64,000 nucleotides of DNA from Lysinibacillus irui (GTDB taxonomy: Bacteria > Bacillota > Bacilli > Bacillales_A > Planococcaceae): contig NZ_CP113527.1 of NCBI RefSeq assembly GCF_028877475.1, forward strand, positions 1,047,501-1,111,500. Direction: 5' to 3'. The notes under the pieces were generated by a model that had not been told where the DNA came from, did not search any database, and saw only the letters and a list, made by a program, of their open reading frames with translations. Shown here piece after piece: positions 44,510 through 53,276 of the stretch; positions within the stretch are counted from its first letter, which is position 1, and each line of letters starts with the position of its first letter. The position numbers and the translations under genes are program-made.

Positions 44510-45665
44510 CAAATTTAAGTCAAAGGATGAGACTATCCAAAAGAAAATTAAAATTACTCATATCATTACCACTATTGGACTTGGGGGAGCCGAAGCAATG
44601 CTTTATCGTCTTTTGCAAAATATGGATCGGAATGTGTATGAGGTAGAAGTCATCTGTTTAACAGAGATGGGGACATATGGTAAGTTAATTGAGCAGCAAT
44701 TACATATTAAGGTATCTATATGTGATATGCGCAGTAATAGTATAAGGGCTGTTCTAGACTGTTATCGATTATGTCGAGGGAGCGACATTATTCAAACTTG
44801 GATGTATCATGCGAATTTACTAGGGTATATTCTATCCATTTTGCTCAAAAAGAAATTAATTTGGGGTATTCACCACAGTAATTTAAACAAAAAGGAGAAT
44901 AAACGCAGGACTATTTTTATTGCCAAGCTTTGTGCAAGATTGTCGAAACGTGTGGATGCCATTATTTCGTGTGGGCCAAAAGTAAAGGAAATACACGAAG
45001 CGATTGGCTACAAAGGGAAGCAACATCACGTTATTGTTAATGGAATTAACACAGATGAATATATGCCGAGTAAAAAAAGATACTATTATATGGAACAATT
45101 CGGTATAAAAAACCAACCAATCTTGTTGCATGTCGGGAGATGGGATCCCTTAAAGGATTATGAAAATTTGATTGCTAGTTTAAAATGGTTACGTCAGCTT
45201 CGACAAAACTTTTATTTATTTTTAGTTGGCTATGAAATCGATACCTTTAATAAGGAATTAATGCTAATGATTGAGGAAGCACAGTTGCAACAGGTAACAT
45301 TCTTATTAGGTAGTAGAGAGGATGTCCCACAATTAATGGCTGCGGCTGATTTATTTGTTTTATCATCAGCGGGAGAGGGGCTACCTAATGTGCTAGTGGA
45401 GGCACTGGCTAGTGGAACCTGCTGCGTAACAACGAATGTTGGCGATTGTGAGTATTTGGTGGGGGATTATGGAGAAGTAGTGTCAGCCAAGGATCCAAAG
45501 GCTTTAGCAATGGCAATAAATAAGGCATTAAACTACAGTTCACAGCAATATGCAGAAAGAGCAGGCCACGGTCGTGAGCATGCTTTAGCAAATTTCCAAA
45601 TTAAACAGGTCGTTGCGCAATACCATGCATTATATCCTACGATACTTGATGAAAAGTCATCCTAA
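44475..45665 (+). CDS. Glycosyltransferase family 4 (GT-B), second
   Basis: A 396-residue GT-B transferase with IKITHIITTIGLGGAEAMLYRLLQNM at the start of the acceptor domain and LHVGRWDPLKDYENLI and SSAGEGLPNVLVEALASGTCCVTT in the donor domain. The only in-frame ATG is 44475, inside the preceding gene and with no good site nearby; the conserved protein begins about 25 residues later. An AAAGGATGAG at 44521-44530 stands before non-standard codons, so the true start is unsure. It probably contributes another sugar to the repeat unit. Confidence 0.85.
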   Translation: MLRANYALSTSNKFKSKDETIQKKIKITHIITTIGLGGAEAMLYRLLQNMDRNVYEVEVICLTEMGTYGKLIEQQLHIKVSICDMRSNSIRAVLDCYRLCRGSDIIQTWMYHANLLGYILSILLKKKLIWGIHHSNLNKKENKRRTIFIAKLCARLSKRVDAIISCGPKVKEIHEAIGYKGKQHHVIVNGINTDEYMPSKKRYYYMEQFGIKNQPILLHVGRWDPLKDYENLIASLKWLRQLRQNFYLFLVGYEIDTFNKELMLMIEEAQLQQVTFLLGSREDVPQLMAAADLFVLSSAGEGLPNVLVEALASGTCCVTTNVGDCEYLVGDYGEVVSAKDPKALAMAINKALNYSSQQYAERAGHGREHALANFQIKQVVAQYHALYPTILDEKSS

Positions 45666-45684
45666 CTAATAGAAAGGTGTGCTC

Positions 45685-47214
45685 ATGAAAGAAATTAAGA
45701 TTGGGGCCATTCTTTCGTATTTGACAATAGGTTGTACGATGATTTCTTCTCTTATTTTCACACCTATTTTGATCGCACTCCTTGGTCAGAAAGAATATGG
45801 TTTATATTCCTTAATGATAGTACTTGTAGGGTATTTATCTATTTTAGATTTAGGGTTAGGTAATGCCATTATACGCTATATTGCTAGAAATAGAGCCGCA
45901 GCGGATAAAACGTTAGAAGCATCTTTAAATGGATTTTTTCTAAGATTATTTATCGGTATTGGCTGTCTTTCATTATTGATAGGATTTTTCCTATTTTCAC
46001 ACGTTGATCTTATTTTTGGTCAAAGCTTATCAAAGGAACAATTAGAAAAGGCCAAGATCATGGGCTATATAATGACCATTAGTTTGGCGATGCAGTTTCC
46101 CTTAGGCGTCTTTACTTCCATTCTACAAGCATATGAAAAATTTATTTTTATTAAATTGACAACATTATTACAGGTGATTATACAGCCTCTGACAATGTTG
46201 TTTTTTTTGTTACAGGGGACAAATTCGGTGACATTAATAGCTATTATCGCTATTTATAACATTCTTTTTTTAGCGCTAGATGCTATTTATTGTATGAAGG
46301 TGCTTTCTATCCAATTTACATTTACCATAAAAAATACAGCACTGATAAAGGAGATTTTTGTCTTTTCATTTTTTATTTTTATAACAGTCATCGTGGATAA
46401 AATTTATTGGCAAACTGATCAAGTTCTATTAGGAATATTGAAGGGAACTGCGGATGTTGCCATTTATGCAGTGGCGGTTCAGATTGTGTTGATATTTATG
46501 TCACTTGCTTTAGCCATTAGTGGATTATTTTTACCTCGTATTTCGATGCTTGTGACAAAGGAAAATGGATTAGAAGAGATTAATCAACTCTTCATTAAAG
46601 TTGGAGCGATTCAATTTTTAGTCGTTGGTTATATATTGGGAGGCTTTTTTCTTTTTGGTCAAGAATTTTTATTATTGTGGTTAGGGAAAGATTTTATCGA
46701 CATATATGCAATAGTTCTTATTATTATGGTGCCTTTTAGTATTGATCTCATTCAAAACTTGGGGCTTAATGTATTAAAAGCCAAAAACCTTTTTAAATTT
46801 AGAACTGTTTTACTAATTAGCGTTGCAGTCGCCAATGTTTTTATATCAATACCAGCTATCTATTTTTATGGAAAAATCGGTACAGCAATGATTACGGCTT
46901 GTTCATTATTTATAGGGAATGTAGTGATCATGAACATCTATTACCATAAAAAAATTGGATTAGATATATTCGGATTTTGGAGAAAGGTTGGTAGACTAGT
47001 TATCGCTTTTAGCTTGGCCATTTGTATAGGTAAGTTATTATGGGAATTAACAAAACCTCCAATTAGTTGGCTTTCTATTTTGCTTTATATTTTCTACTAT
47101 ACAGTTCTGGTAGCAGGCAGTCTTTTTTGGGTTGCTTTAAAGAAGGAACAAAGAAAAGAGTGGATAGAGTTTTTCCGTAAAGGAGGCGCGAAGTTATGGC
47201 GTCCAAAATCTTAG
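45685..47214 (+). CDS. Wzx-type polysaccharide flippase
   Basis: A 509-residue MATE/MVF-like membrane protein with 12-14 predicted membrane segments. The N-terminus (KIGAILSYLTIGCTMISSLIFTPILIALLGQKEYGLYSL) with the G-x-x-E-Y-G-L-Y turn is typical of the RfbX/Wzx polysaccharide transporter family. It would flip undecaprenyl-linked repeat units outward for the Wzy polymerase. ATG 45685 follows AGAAAGGTG; the frame from GTG 45679 overlaps that site. Its end overlaps the next gene by 19 bases. Confidence 0.9.
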   Translation: MKEIKIGAILSYLTIGCTMISSLIFTPILIALLGQKEYGLYSLMIVLVGYLSILDLGLGNAIIRYIARNRAAADKTLEASLNGFFLRLFIGIGCLSLLIGFFLFSHVDLIFGQSLSKEQLEKAKIMGYIMTISLAMQFPLGVFTSILQAYEKFIFIKLTTLLQVIIQPLTMLFFLLQGTNSVTLIAIIAIYNILFLALDAIYCMKVLSIQFTFTIKNTALIKEIFVFSFFIFITVIVDKIYWQTDQVLLGILKGTADVAIYAVAVQIVLIFMSLALAISGLFLPRISMLVTKENGLEEINQLFIKVGAIQFLVVGYILGGFFLFGQEFLLLWLGKDFIDIYAIVLIIMVPFSIDLIQNLGLNVLKAKNLFKFRTVLLISVAVANVFISIPAIYFYGKIGTAMITACSLFIGNVVIMNIYYHKKIGLDIFGFWRKVGRLVIAFSLAICIGKLLWELTKPPISWLSILLYIFYYTVLVAGSLFWVALKKEQRKEWIEFFRKGGAKLWRPKS

Positions 47215-48197
47215 TGAGTGTCATTGTGCCTGTCTACAATGCTGAGAAATACTTGGAGAAATGTCTAACGAGCATATGCCATCAAACATTAAGAGATATT
47301 GAAATTATTATGATTAATGATGGCAGTCAGGACCAATCATTATCTATTTTGCAAAATTTCGCTGATCTTGATAAGCGTATTACCGTTTTGGATTTGGAAA
47401 ATAGCGGTGTAAGTAAGGCGAGAAATATAGGGATTGACCATGCGAATGGACAATTTATCACCTTTGTGGATGCGGATGATTGGCTAGAGGTAACCATGCT
47501 GGAGGAACTGTATCAAGCATGTAGGCTAACAGGCTCCAACATTGCAAAATGCGATTTATACTGGCAGGAAGCGGAAGGAAGTAGGCAATTACACTATCCA
47601 TCCAACACCTATTGTACTTTTAGTGCAATAGAGTGTTTAAATAAATTATTTACAGAAATAGGGGAAAGCCATTTTGGTTTTGCAAGCTGCAAATTGTATG
47701 AAAAATCTTTTTTAGATATGCATAGGCTTCGTTTTGATGAAGCGATGAGTTTCGCTGAAGATACTGTTTTTTTAACGAGAGCCGTCCTAAAAAACCAGTC
47801 TATCTGCTATGTACCAAGACAACTTTATTATTATAATGTGAACAACGAAAGCTCTTTAACTAAGAAAGCAATGGTTAATTTACGGAATAATTATGATGTC
47901 TTGTATAAAAAGCTCTTAATGGAATTACTGCGTGCAGAGGTTTATGCGGAAGTGAAAAATAGCTTTTTGAATTACCAGTTTGAGGGGTTACTAGTTATTC
48001 TTCATCAAAGCTCAACGAAACAACAAATGAAGTATGAGATGCAATCCTTTTTAAAGGCTTATCCAGACATACTAAAAGTTAAGTTAATTAATCGCAATAT
48101 GAAACAGTTTGTTTTTTTAAAACTAATGAAAATGAATTGGTTTAGCCTATCTTCAACACTGATCTATTTGAATGTAAAAAAGCCTAAAGTTATATAG
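47196..48197 (+). CDS. Glycosyltransferase family 2 (GT-A)
   Basis: A 333-residue GT-A transferase. Residues 6-110 show SVIVPVYNAEKYLEKCLTSI, the metal-binding D-x-D in FVDADDWLE (about residue 92), and EIIMINDGSQDQS. The C-terminal part is helical and of the kind that binds the acceptor or membrane. The start lies within the flippase gene behind GGAGGCG. It is the last gene of the polysaccharide cluster; no good terminator follows before the ymdB promoter. Confidence 0.9.
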   Translation: MASKILVSVIVPVYNAEKYLEKCLTSICHQTLRDIEIIMINDGSQDQSLSILQNFADLDKRITVLDLENSGVSKARNIGIDHANGQFITFVDADDWLEVTMLEELYQACRLTGSNIAKCDLYWQEAEGSRQLHYPSNTYCTFSAIECLNKLFTEIGESHFGFASCKLYEKSFLDMHRLRFDEAMSFAEDTVFLTRAVLKNQSICYVPRQLYYYNVNNESSLTKKAMVNLRNNYDVLYKKLLMELLRAEVYAEVKNSFLNYQFEGLLVILHQSSTKQQMKYEMQSFLKAYPDILKVKLINRNMKQFVFLKLMKMNWFSLSSTLIYLNVKKPKVI

Positions 48198-48221
48198 CAT
48201 TGTAAGATCCGATATTTTATT

Positions 48222-48250
48222 TTGCGTAATCATGGTCCTCGCGTTACAAT
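48222..48250 (+). promoter_or_regulatory. SigA promoter of ymdB
   Basis: TTGCGT (48222-48227), a 17-base spacer and TACAAT (48245-48250), about 80 bases before ymdB. A dedicated promoter is what would be needed after separation from rny. Confidence 0.65.
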
Positions 48251-48327
48251 GAATGATGGTATGATAGGTGCGAATGAATGTCTCTAAAATCCTATAGAGA
48301 CGGAATGAAAGAAAGAGTGGTTAAAAA

Positions 48328-49125
48328 ATGAAAGTTTTATTTATTGGCGATATTGTTGGATCAATTGGGCGAGATGCGGTGGAGAAATATTTACCTCGCT
48401 TAAAAAAGAAATTTAATCCAGATGTTGTAATCGCAAATGGTGAAAATGCTGCGGCAGGACGTGGGATTACGCGTAATATTTATAATAGCCTATTACAGAT
48501 AGGTGTAGATGTCATTACAATGGGCAATCATACATGGGATAATAAAGATATATTTGATTTTATTGATGATGCAGACTATTTAATTCGACCAGCCAATTTT
48601 TCAAATGAGGCACCTGGTAAAGGAATGGTGCAAATTTCGAAAAATGGCGTGACATTATCTGTCATTAATTTACATGGTCGTGTATTTTTGCCTCCTCATG
48701 AAGACCCATTTGCAATGGCGGAACAATTGATTGAGGAAGCACGTCAAACATCACCACTTGTTTTTGTAGATTTTCATGCGGAGGCGACGAGTGAAAAGAT
48801 CGCCCTTGGCTGGCACTTAGATGGAAAGGCTTCAGCGGTTGTTGGGACACATACTCATGTACAGACAGCAGATGCAAGAATTTACCCGAACGGTACAGCC
48901 TATATTACGGATGTTGGTATGACAGGTCCTTATGATGAAATTTTAGGCATGACAAAGGAGAGCGTCATCTATAAATTCCAAACTAATATGCCTTCACGTT
49001 TTGAAGTGCCAAAGAAAGGGCGAGAGGTATTAAGTGGATTCTTTGTAGATATTGATGATCGAACAGGGAAAGCTACTGCATGTGAACGTATTTATATAAA
49101 TGAAGATTATCCGTTTCAAGGATAA
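48328..49125 (+). CDS. ymdB: YmdB metallophosphodiesterase
   Basis: A 265-residue dinuclear-metal phosphodiesterase of the YmdB family (2',3'-cyclic nucleotide hydrolysis in B. subtilis), which there affects biofilm versus motility gene expression and multicellular behaviour. Metal ligands are visible in FIGDIVGSIGRD, NGENAAAGRG, MGNHTWDNKDI, DFHAEATSEK and GTHTHVQTAD. Length and position before spoVS match B. subtilis, but the gene is separated from rny by the polysaccharide cluster. GAAAGAGTGG lies upstream of the ATG. Confidence 0.95.
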   Translation: MKVLFIGDIVGSIGRDAVEKYLPRLKKKFNPDVVIANGENAAAGRGITRNIYNSLLQIGVDVITMGNHTWDNKDIFDFIDDADYLIRPANFSNEAPGKGMVQISKNGVTLSVINLHGRVFLPPHEDPFAMAEQLIEEARQTSPLVFVDFHAEATSEKIALGWHLDGKASAVVGTHTHVQTADARIYPNGTAYITDVGMTGPYDEILGMTKESVIYKFQTNMPSRFEVPKKGREVLSGFFVDIDDRTGKATACERIYINEDYPFQG

Positions 49126-49295
49126 AATAAGTCGAAGTTTGTTGGTTTACAACTCTTTTAGTGGGATATAGGATTCTTAGTCTATTTCCTTCTTGCGGAG
49201 CATAAAATGTGCTACGGACAATAACTTGAGGTCCAAAAAAGGGGGACATGAGTTGTTGAGCGTAAACACTATTCGCGAAACGGGGAGGAATAATT

Positions 49296-49562
49296 GTGGA
49301 TTCATTAAAAGTATCATCACGCTCTAATCCAAATTCAGTTGCAGGTGCATTAGTCGCGGTAATCAGAGAAAAAGGGCAAGCAGAAATGCAAGCAGTTGGG
49401 GCAGGTGCACTTAACCAAGCCGTGAAAGCAGTGGCCATTGCACGCGGATTTGTAGCGCCAAGTGGCACAGATTTGATTTGCGCGCCGGCGTTTGCCGATA
49501 TTTTAATTGCTGGTGAAGAACGTACAGCCTTGAAGCTGCTAGTGGAAAAACGTATTCGATAA
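49296..49562 (+). CDS. spoVS: Stage V sporulation protein S
   Basis: An 88-residue protein of the SpoVS/Alba-like fold, nearly invariant among spore-formers: SNPNSVAGALVAVIRE, GAGALNQAVKAVAIARGFVAPSG and the C-terminal ERTALKLLVE are present. It affects septation and late sporulation. The start is GTG 49296 behind GGGGAGGAAT. A weak promoter candidate (TTTACA 49146-49151, 17 bases, TAGGAT 49169-49174) lies upstream; the expected SigH promoter was not recognised. A long terminator hairpin follows. Confidence 0.97.
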   Translation: MDSLKVSSRSNPNSVAGALVAVIREKGQAEMQAVGAGALNQAVKAVAIARGFVAPSGTDLICAPAFADILIAGEERTALKLLVEKRIR

Positions 49563-49576
49563 AATTGTAATGAAGT

Positions 49577-49616
49577 AAAATGCCTTGTCACATAATAATG
49601 TGGCGAGGCATTTTTT
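49577..49616 (+). terminator. Intrinsic terminator after spoVS
   Basis: A stem of about 16 bp (from 49577 through ATGCCTTGTCACAT, pairing with ATGTGGCGAGGCAT ending near 49611), with two G-U pairs and T6. Confidence 0.9.
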
Positions 49617-49819
49617 CATGTTCTACATATGATACATGTCACTTGAAAAAGAGGCTTGATTTTGCTTAGATTTGAAAATTACAACTTTATGAACAGGATT
49701 TTCAGTCAAAGGTCTGATTTTCGCCTAAATCGTTGAGAAACAATAGTGCAGACGGTTTCTTCGTGTTAAACTTATGAAGGAAAAATAATAGTACACATTG
49801 GATTTAAGGAGTTGTTGAC

Positions 49820-51559
49820 ATGTTACATCAGCTTTCATGGAAAGTCGGTGGGCAACAGGGTGAAGGGATTGAGAGTACAGGTGAGATTTTCTCAATGGCA
49901 ATGAATCGTCTAGGTTATTTCCTATACGGTTATCGTCACTTCTCTTCTCGAATTAAAGGTGGCCATACGAATAATAAAATTACAGTTCGTCCAACAGAAG
50001 TACGTGCAATTGCGGATGATTTAGATATTTTAGTGGCATTCGATCAAGAAACAATCGATGTCAATTATAAAGAGCTTACAGAGAACGGTGTTATTTTAGC
50101 AGATGCGAAATTTGATCCTGTTAAACCAGAAGATTCAAAGGCACCTTTATTTGCTGTACCATTCACTGAAATCGCAGCAGAACTTGGTACTTCGTTAATG
50201 AAAAATATGGTGGCAATAGGATCTACCGCGTCATTACTAAATTTAGAGGATGCCGTGTTCCAAAATGTTGTTGATGATATTTTTGGTAAGAAGGGCGAAG
50301 AGGTCGTTCAAAAAAATATGGAAGCCATTACACGTGGTCGCCAAATTATGAATGAGCTTTTAGGTGATCGTGTAGGTGAATGGGAGCTTGCACCTGCAGA
50401 TGGTAAACGTCGTATGTTTATGATTGGGAACGACGCTGTGGCGCTTGGTGCATTAGCTGCTGGGACACGCTTTATGGCTGCATATCCAATTACGCCAGCT
50501 TCTGAAATTATGGAATACTTGATTAAAAAATTACCGAAATTCGGCGGGACAGTCATCCAAACGGAAGATGAGATTGCTGCAGCTACGATGGCTATTGGTG
50601 CTAACTTTGGTGGTGTACGTTCCTTTACTGCTTCTGCAGGTCCTGGTCTTTCATTAATGATGGAAGCAATAGGTCTTTCAGGTATGACAGAGCAACCATT
50701 AGTAGTAGTCGATACACAACGTGGAGGTCCTTCAACGGGATTACCAACAAAGCAAGAGCAATCAGACCTAATGGCTATGCTTTACGGAACACATGGTGAA
50801 ATTCCTAAAGTAGTCATCGCACCTTCTACTATGGAGGAAGCATTCTTTGATACAATCCAAGCATTTAATATTGCAGAGGAACTACAATTACCAGTTATCT
50901 TAATGACAGATTTACAATTGTCACTAGGGAAACAATCTGTAGAACCGTTCGATTACAATAAAATCGAAATTCGTCGAGGGAAAATAGTTACAGACGAATT
51001 GGAAGAAGCGGCAGATAAAGCCTACTTCAAACGCTATGAAGATACAGAAGATGGCATTTCACCTCGTGTATTACCAGGTAAATTACATGGTATTCACCAC
51101 GTTACGGGTGTTGAACATGATGAAACAGGTAAGCCATCTGAAGCAACGGGTAATCGCCAAACGCAAATGGATAAACGTTTCCGTAAGTTAGCTAAATTAA
51201 AATTTGATAACCCAGTATATGTCAATGCCCCACATGAGGAAGCTGAGATTTTATTAGTAGGCTTTAACTCAACAAGGGGTGCTATTGAAGAAGTGCAAGA
51301 ACGATTAAATGCGCAAGGAATGAAGGTAAATCATGCACATATTCGCTTAATTCACCCATTCCCATCTGCGGAAATGGCTCCTCTTGTAGCAAAAGCGAAA
51401 AAAGTGATTGTTGTCGAAAATAACTATACTGGTCAACTAGCTAATATTATGAAGATGAATATTGGTGGTCATGAGAAGATTGCAACAATTACTAAATACA
51501 ATGGTACACCATTCTTGCCAGGTGAATTAGAAAATCGTGTGAAGGAGTTGACTCGCTAA
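49820..51559 (+). CDS. korA: 2-Oxoacid:ferredoxin oxidoreductase subunit alpha (fused gamma-alpha)
   Basis: A 579-residue subunit combining an N-terminal gamma domain (SWKVGGQQGEGIESTGEIFSMAM, residues 5-27, with GGHTNNKI) and the alpha domain from about residue 190 (AAYPITPASEIMEYL, QTEDEIAAATMAIGA). With KorB it decarboxylates 2-oxoglutarate or a similar 2-oxoacid to the CoA thioester and passes electrons to ferredoxin. The stop overlaps the korB start in TAATG. Position near spoVS is common in Bacillales. Substrate preference for 2-oxoglutarate is inferred from the subfamily. Confidence 0.94.
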   Translation: MLHQLSWKVGGQQGEGIESTGEIFSMAMNRLGYFLYGYRHFSSRIKGGHTNNKITVRPTEVRAIADDLDILVAFDQETIDVNYKELTENGVILADAKFDPVKPEDSKAPLFAVPFTEIAAELGTSLMKNMVAIGSTASLLNLEDAVFQNVVDDIFGKKGEEVVQKNMEAITRGRQIMNELLGDRVGEWELAPADGKRRMFMIGNDAVALGALAAGTRFMAAYPITPASEIMEYLIKKLPKFGGTVIQTEDEIAAATMAIGANFGGVRSFTASAGPGLSLMMEAIGLSGMTEQPLVVVDTQRGGPSTGLPTKQEQSDLMAMLYGTHGEIPKVVIAPSTMEEAFFDTIQAFNIAEELQLPVILMTDLQLSLGKQSVEPFDYNKIEIRRGKIVTDELEEAADKAYFKRYEDTEDGISPRVLPGKLHGIHHVTGVEHDETGKPSEATGNRQTQMDKRFRKLAKLKFDNPVYVNAPHEEAEILLVGFNSTRGAIEEVQERLNAQGMKVNHAHIRLIHPFPSAEMAPLVAKAKKVIVVENNYTGQLANIMKMNIGGHEKIATITKYNGTPFLPGELENRVKELTR

Positions 51560-52425
51560 TGGCAACATTTAAGGATTTTCGTAATACAGTGAAGCCAAAT
51601 TGGTGCCCAGGTTGTGGAGACTTCTCCGTACAAGCAGCTATTCAACGTGCTGCTGCAAATGTCGGCATTGAACCAAATGAACTGGCTGTCATTTCTGGAA
51701 TTGGTTGTTCAGGTCGTATCTCAGGCTATATTAATTCTTATGGATTCCATGGTATCCATGGCCGTGCACTTCCAATTGCACAAGGATTAAAAATGGCCAA
51801 TCGTGATTTACATGTCATCGCTTCAGGTGGTGATGGTGATGGATTTGCTATCGGTATGGGGCATACAATTCATGCGATCCGCCGTAATATCGATATCACT
51901 TATATTGTAATGGATAACCAAATCTATGGCTTAACAAAAGGTCAAACATCTCCACGTTCTGCTGCCGGATTTATTACGAAATCTACACCAGGTGGAGCGA
52001 TTGAGCCATCATTAAAACCGTTAGAGGTAGCATTAACAAGTGGTGCTACATTTGTGGCACAAGGTTTCTCTACAGATATTAAAGAATTAACAGCTTTAAT
52101 TGAAGCTGGTATTAACCATAAAGGCTTCTCATTTATCAATGTCTTCTCACCTTGTGTAACGTACAACAAAGTGAACACATATGATTGGTTTAAAGAAAAC
52201 TTAACAAAACTAGCAGATGTGGAAGGCTATGATCACTCAGATCGTGGAATGGCGATGCGTACAGTAATGGAACATGAGGGCTTAGTAACAGGTATTATTT
52301 ATCATGATACAGAAACAACATCGTATCAGCAAAAAGTACCTGGCTACTCTGAGTTACCATTAACAGATATCGATATCAAAATGAGTGAAAATGATTTTAA
52401 TGAATTAGTAAAAGAGTTTATGTAA
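51559..52425 (+). CDS. korB: 2-Oxoacid:ferredoxin oxidoreductase subunit beta
   Basis: A 288-residue TPP-binding subunit. The TPP/Mg motif is G-D-G-D-G-F-A-I-G-M-G-H (from about residue 94) to MDNQIYGLTKGQTSP. The N-terminal WCPGCGDF and GIGCSG supply cysteines for the single [4Fe-4S] cluster of this class. It is coupled to korA by a one-base overlap and ends at a strong terminator. It forms the active site together with KorA. Confidence 0.95.
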   Translation: MATFKDFRNTVKPNWCPGCGDFSVQAAIQRAAANVGIEPNELAVISGIGCSGRISGYINSYGFHGIHGRALPIAQGLKMANRDLHVIASGGDGDGFAIGMGHTIHAIRRNIDITYIVMDNQIYGLTKGQTSPRSAAGFITKSTPGGAIEPSLKPLEVALTSGATFVAQGFSTDIKELTALIEAGINHKGFSFINVFSPCVTYNKVNTYDWFKENLTKLADVEGYDHSDRGMAMRTVMEHEGLVTGIIYHDTETTSYQQKVPGYSELPLTDIDIKMSENDFNELVKEFM

Positions 52426-52436
52426 AATATACAGGC

Positions 52437-52476
52437 AAAGCATTTGGAATGATGTCATTTCCAAATGCTTTTTTTG
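52437..52476 (+). terminator. Intrinsic terminator after korB
   Basis: AAAGCATTTGGAA (52437-52449) pairs perfectly with TTCCAAATGCTTT (52459-52471), with T7. Confidence 0.93.
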
Positions 52477-52504
52477 TTTCGCTATTTATAAAACTGAATT
52501 TGGA

Positions 52505-52539
52505 ATCCTTATAAAATCCTTATATTTATTTTTTATACT
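52505..52539 (+). promoter_or_regulatory. Candidate response-regulator-controlled promoter
   Basis: ATCCTTATA occurs twice (52505-52513 and 52516-52524), 11 bases apart, one turn of the helix. TATACT (52534-52539) follows as a -10; the -35 region is occupied by the repeats. Tandem half-sites one turn apart before a -35-less promoter are the usual target of OmpR-type activators such as the one encoded downstream. Confidence 0.6.
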
Positions 52540-52567
52540 AAGGTCATCGAAAGGATGATGACTACTT

Positions 52568-53275
52568 ATGAAAGAATTGATTTTGAAAACGGAAAATCTT
52601 TATAAAGCTTTTAAAGGTCAAACAATTGTGGACAATTTATCTTTAGAAATCCAACGAAATACCGTTTATGGTTTGCTCGGACCTAACGGAGCAGGGAAGT
52701 CAACAACATTAAAGATGATTACTGGCATGCTACAGCCTAATGCAGGGGAAATCATTTTTAATGGGCGTCCATGGACACGAAATGATTTACAAGACATCGG
52801 TGTCTTAATTGAAACCCCCCCTCTATATGAAAATTTAACAGCAAAAGAAAATTTAAAAGTTCGAACGGTAGCGTTAGGTCTACCGCAAAATCGTATTGAA
52901 GAAGTATTAGAAATTGTAGATTTAACAAATACGGGAAAGAAACGGGCTGGCCAGTTTTCCTTAGGTATGAAACAAAGATTGGGAATAGCCATTGCGCTGT
53001 TAAACAAACCAAAGCTATTAATTTTAGATGAACCGACGAATGGGCTAGATCCAATTGGAATTCAAGATCTACGGAAGCTTATTCGCTCATTTCCTGCCCA
53101 GGGCATCACAGTTATATTATCTAGTCATATACTGTCTGAGGTGGAACAAGTCGTTGATGACATTGGCATTATTGCTGATGGCAAATTGGGCTATCAGGGA
53201 ATGGCACCACAGGGACAGGAATTAGAATCTTTATTTATGCAGGTTGTGTCTGCTAATAGAAAGGCAGGCCATTAA
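52568..53275 (+). CDS. Lantibiotic-immunity-type ABC transporter ATPase (LanF-like)
   Basis: A 235-residue ATPase with Walker A GPNGAGKS (residues 38-45), signature FSLGMKQRLGIA and Walker B LLILDEPTNGLD. The Q-loop carries Glu82 (GVLIETPPLYENL) in place of Gln, the E-loop that distinguishes lantibiotic self-protection transporters (NisF, NukF type) from ordinary ABC exporters. Two permeases and a two-component system follow. It probably drives removal of a lantibiotic or related membrane-active peptide. No biosynthetic gene is seen nearby, so it is likely defence against foreign peptides. Confidence 0.88.
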   Translation: MKELILKTENLYKAFKGQTIVDNLSLEIQRNTVYGLLGPNGAGKSTTLKMITGMLQPNAGEIIFNGRPWTRNDLQDIGVLIETPPLYENLTAKENLKVRTVALGLPQNRIEEVLEIVDLTNTGKKRAGQFSLGMKQRLGIAIALLNKPKLLILDEPTNGLDPIGIQDLRKLIRSFPAQGITVILSSHILSEVEQVVDDIGIIADGKLGYQGMAPQGQELESLFMQVVSANRKAGH

Positions 53276-53276
53276 C

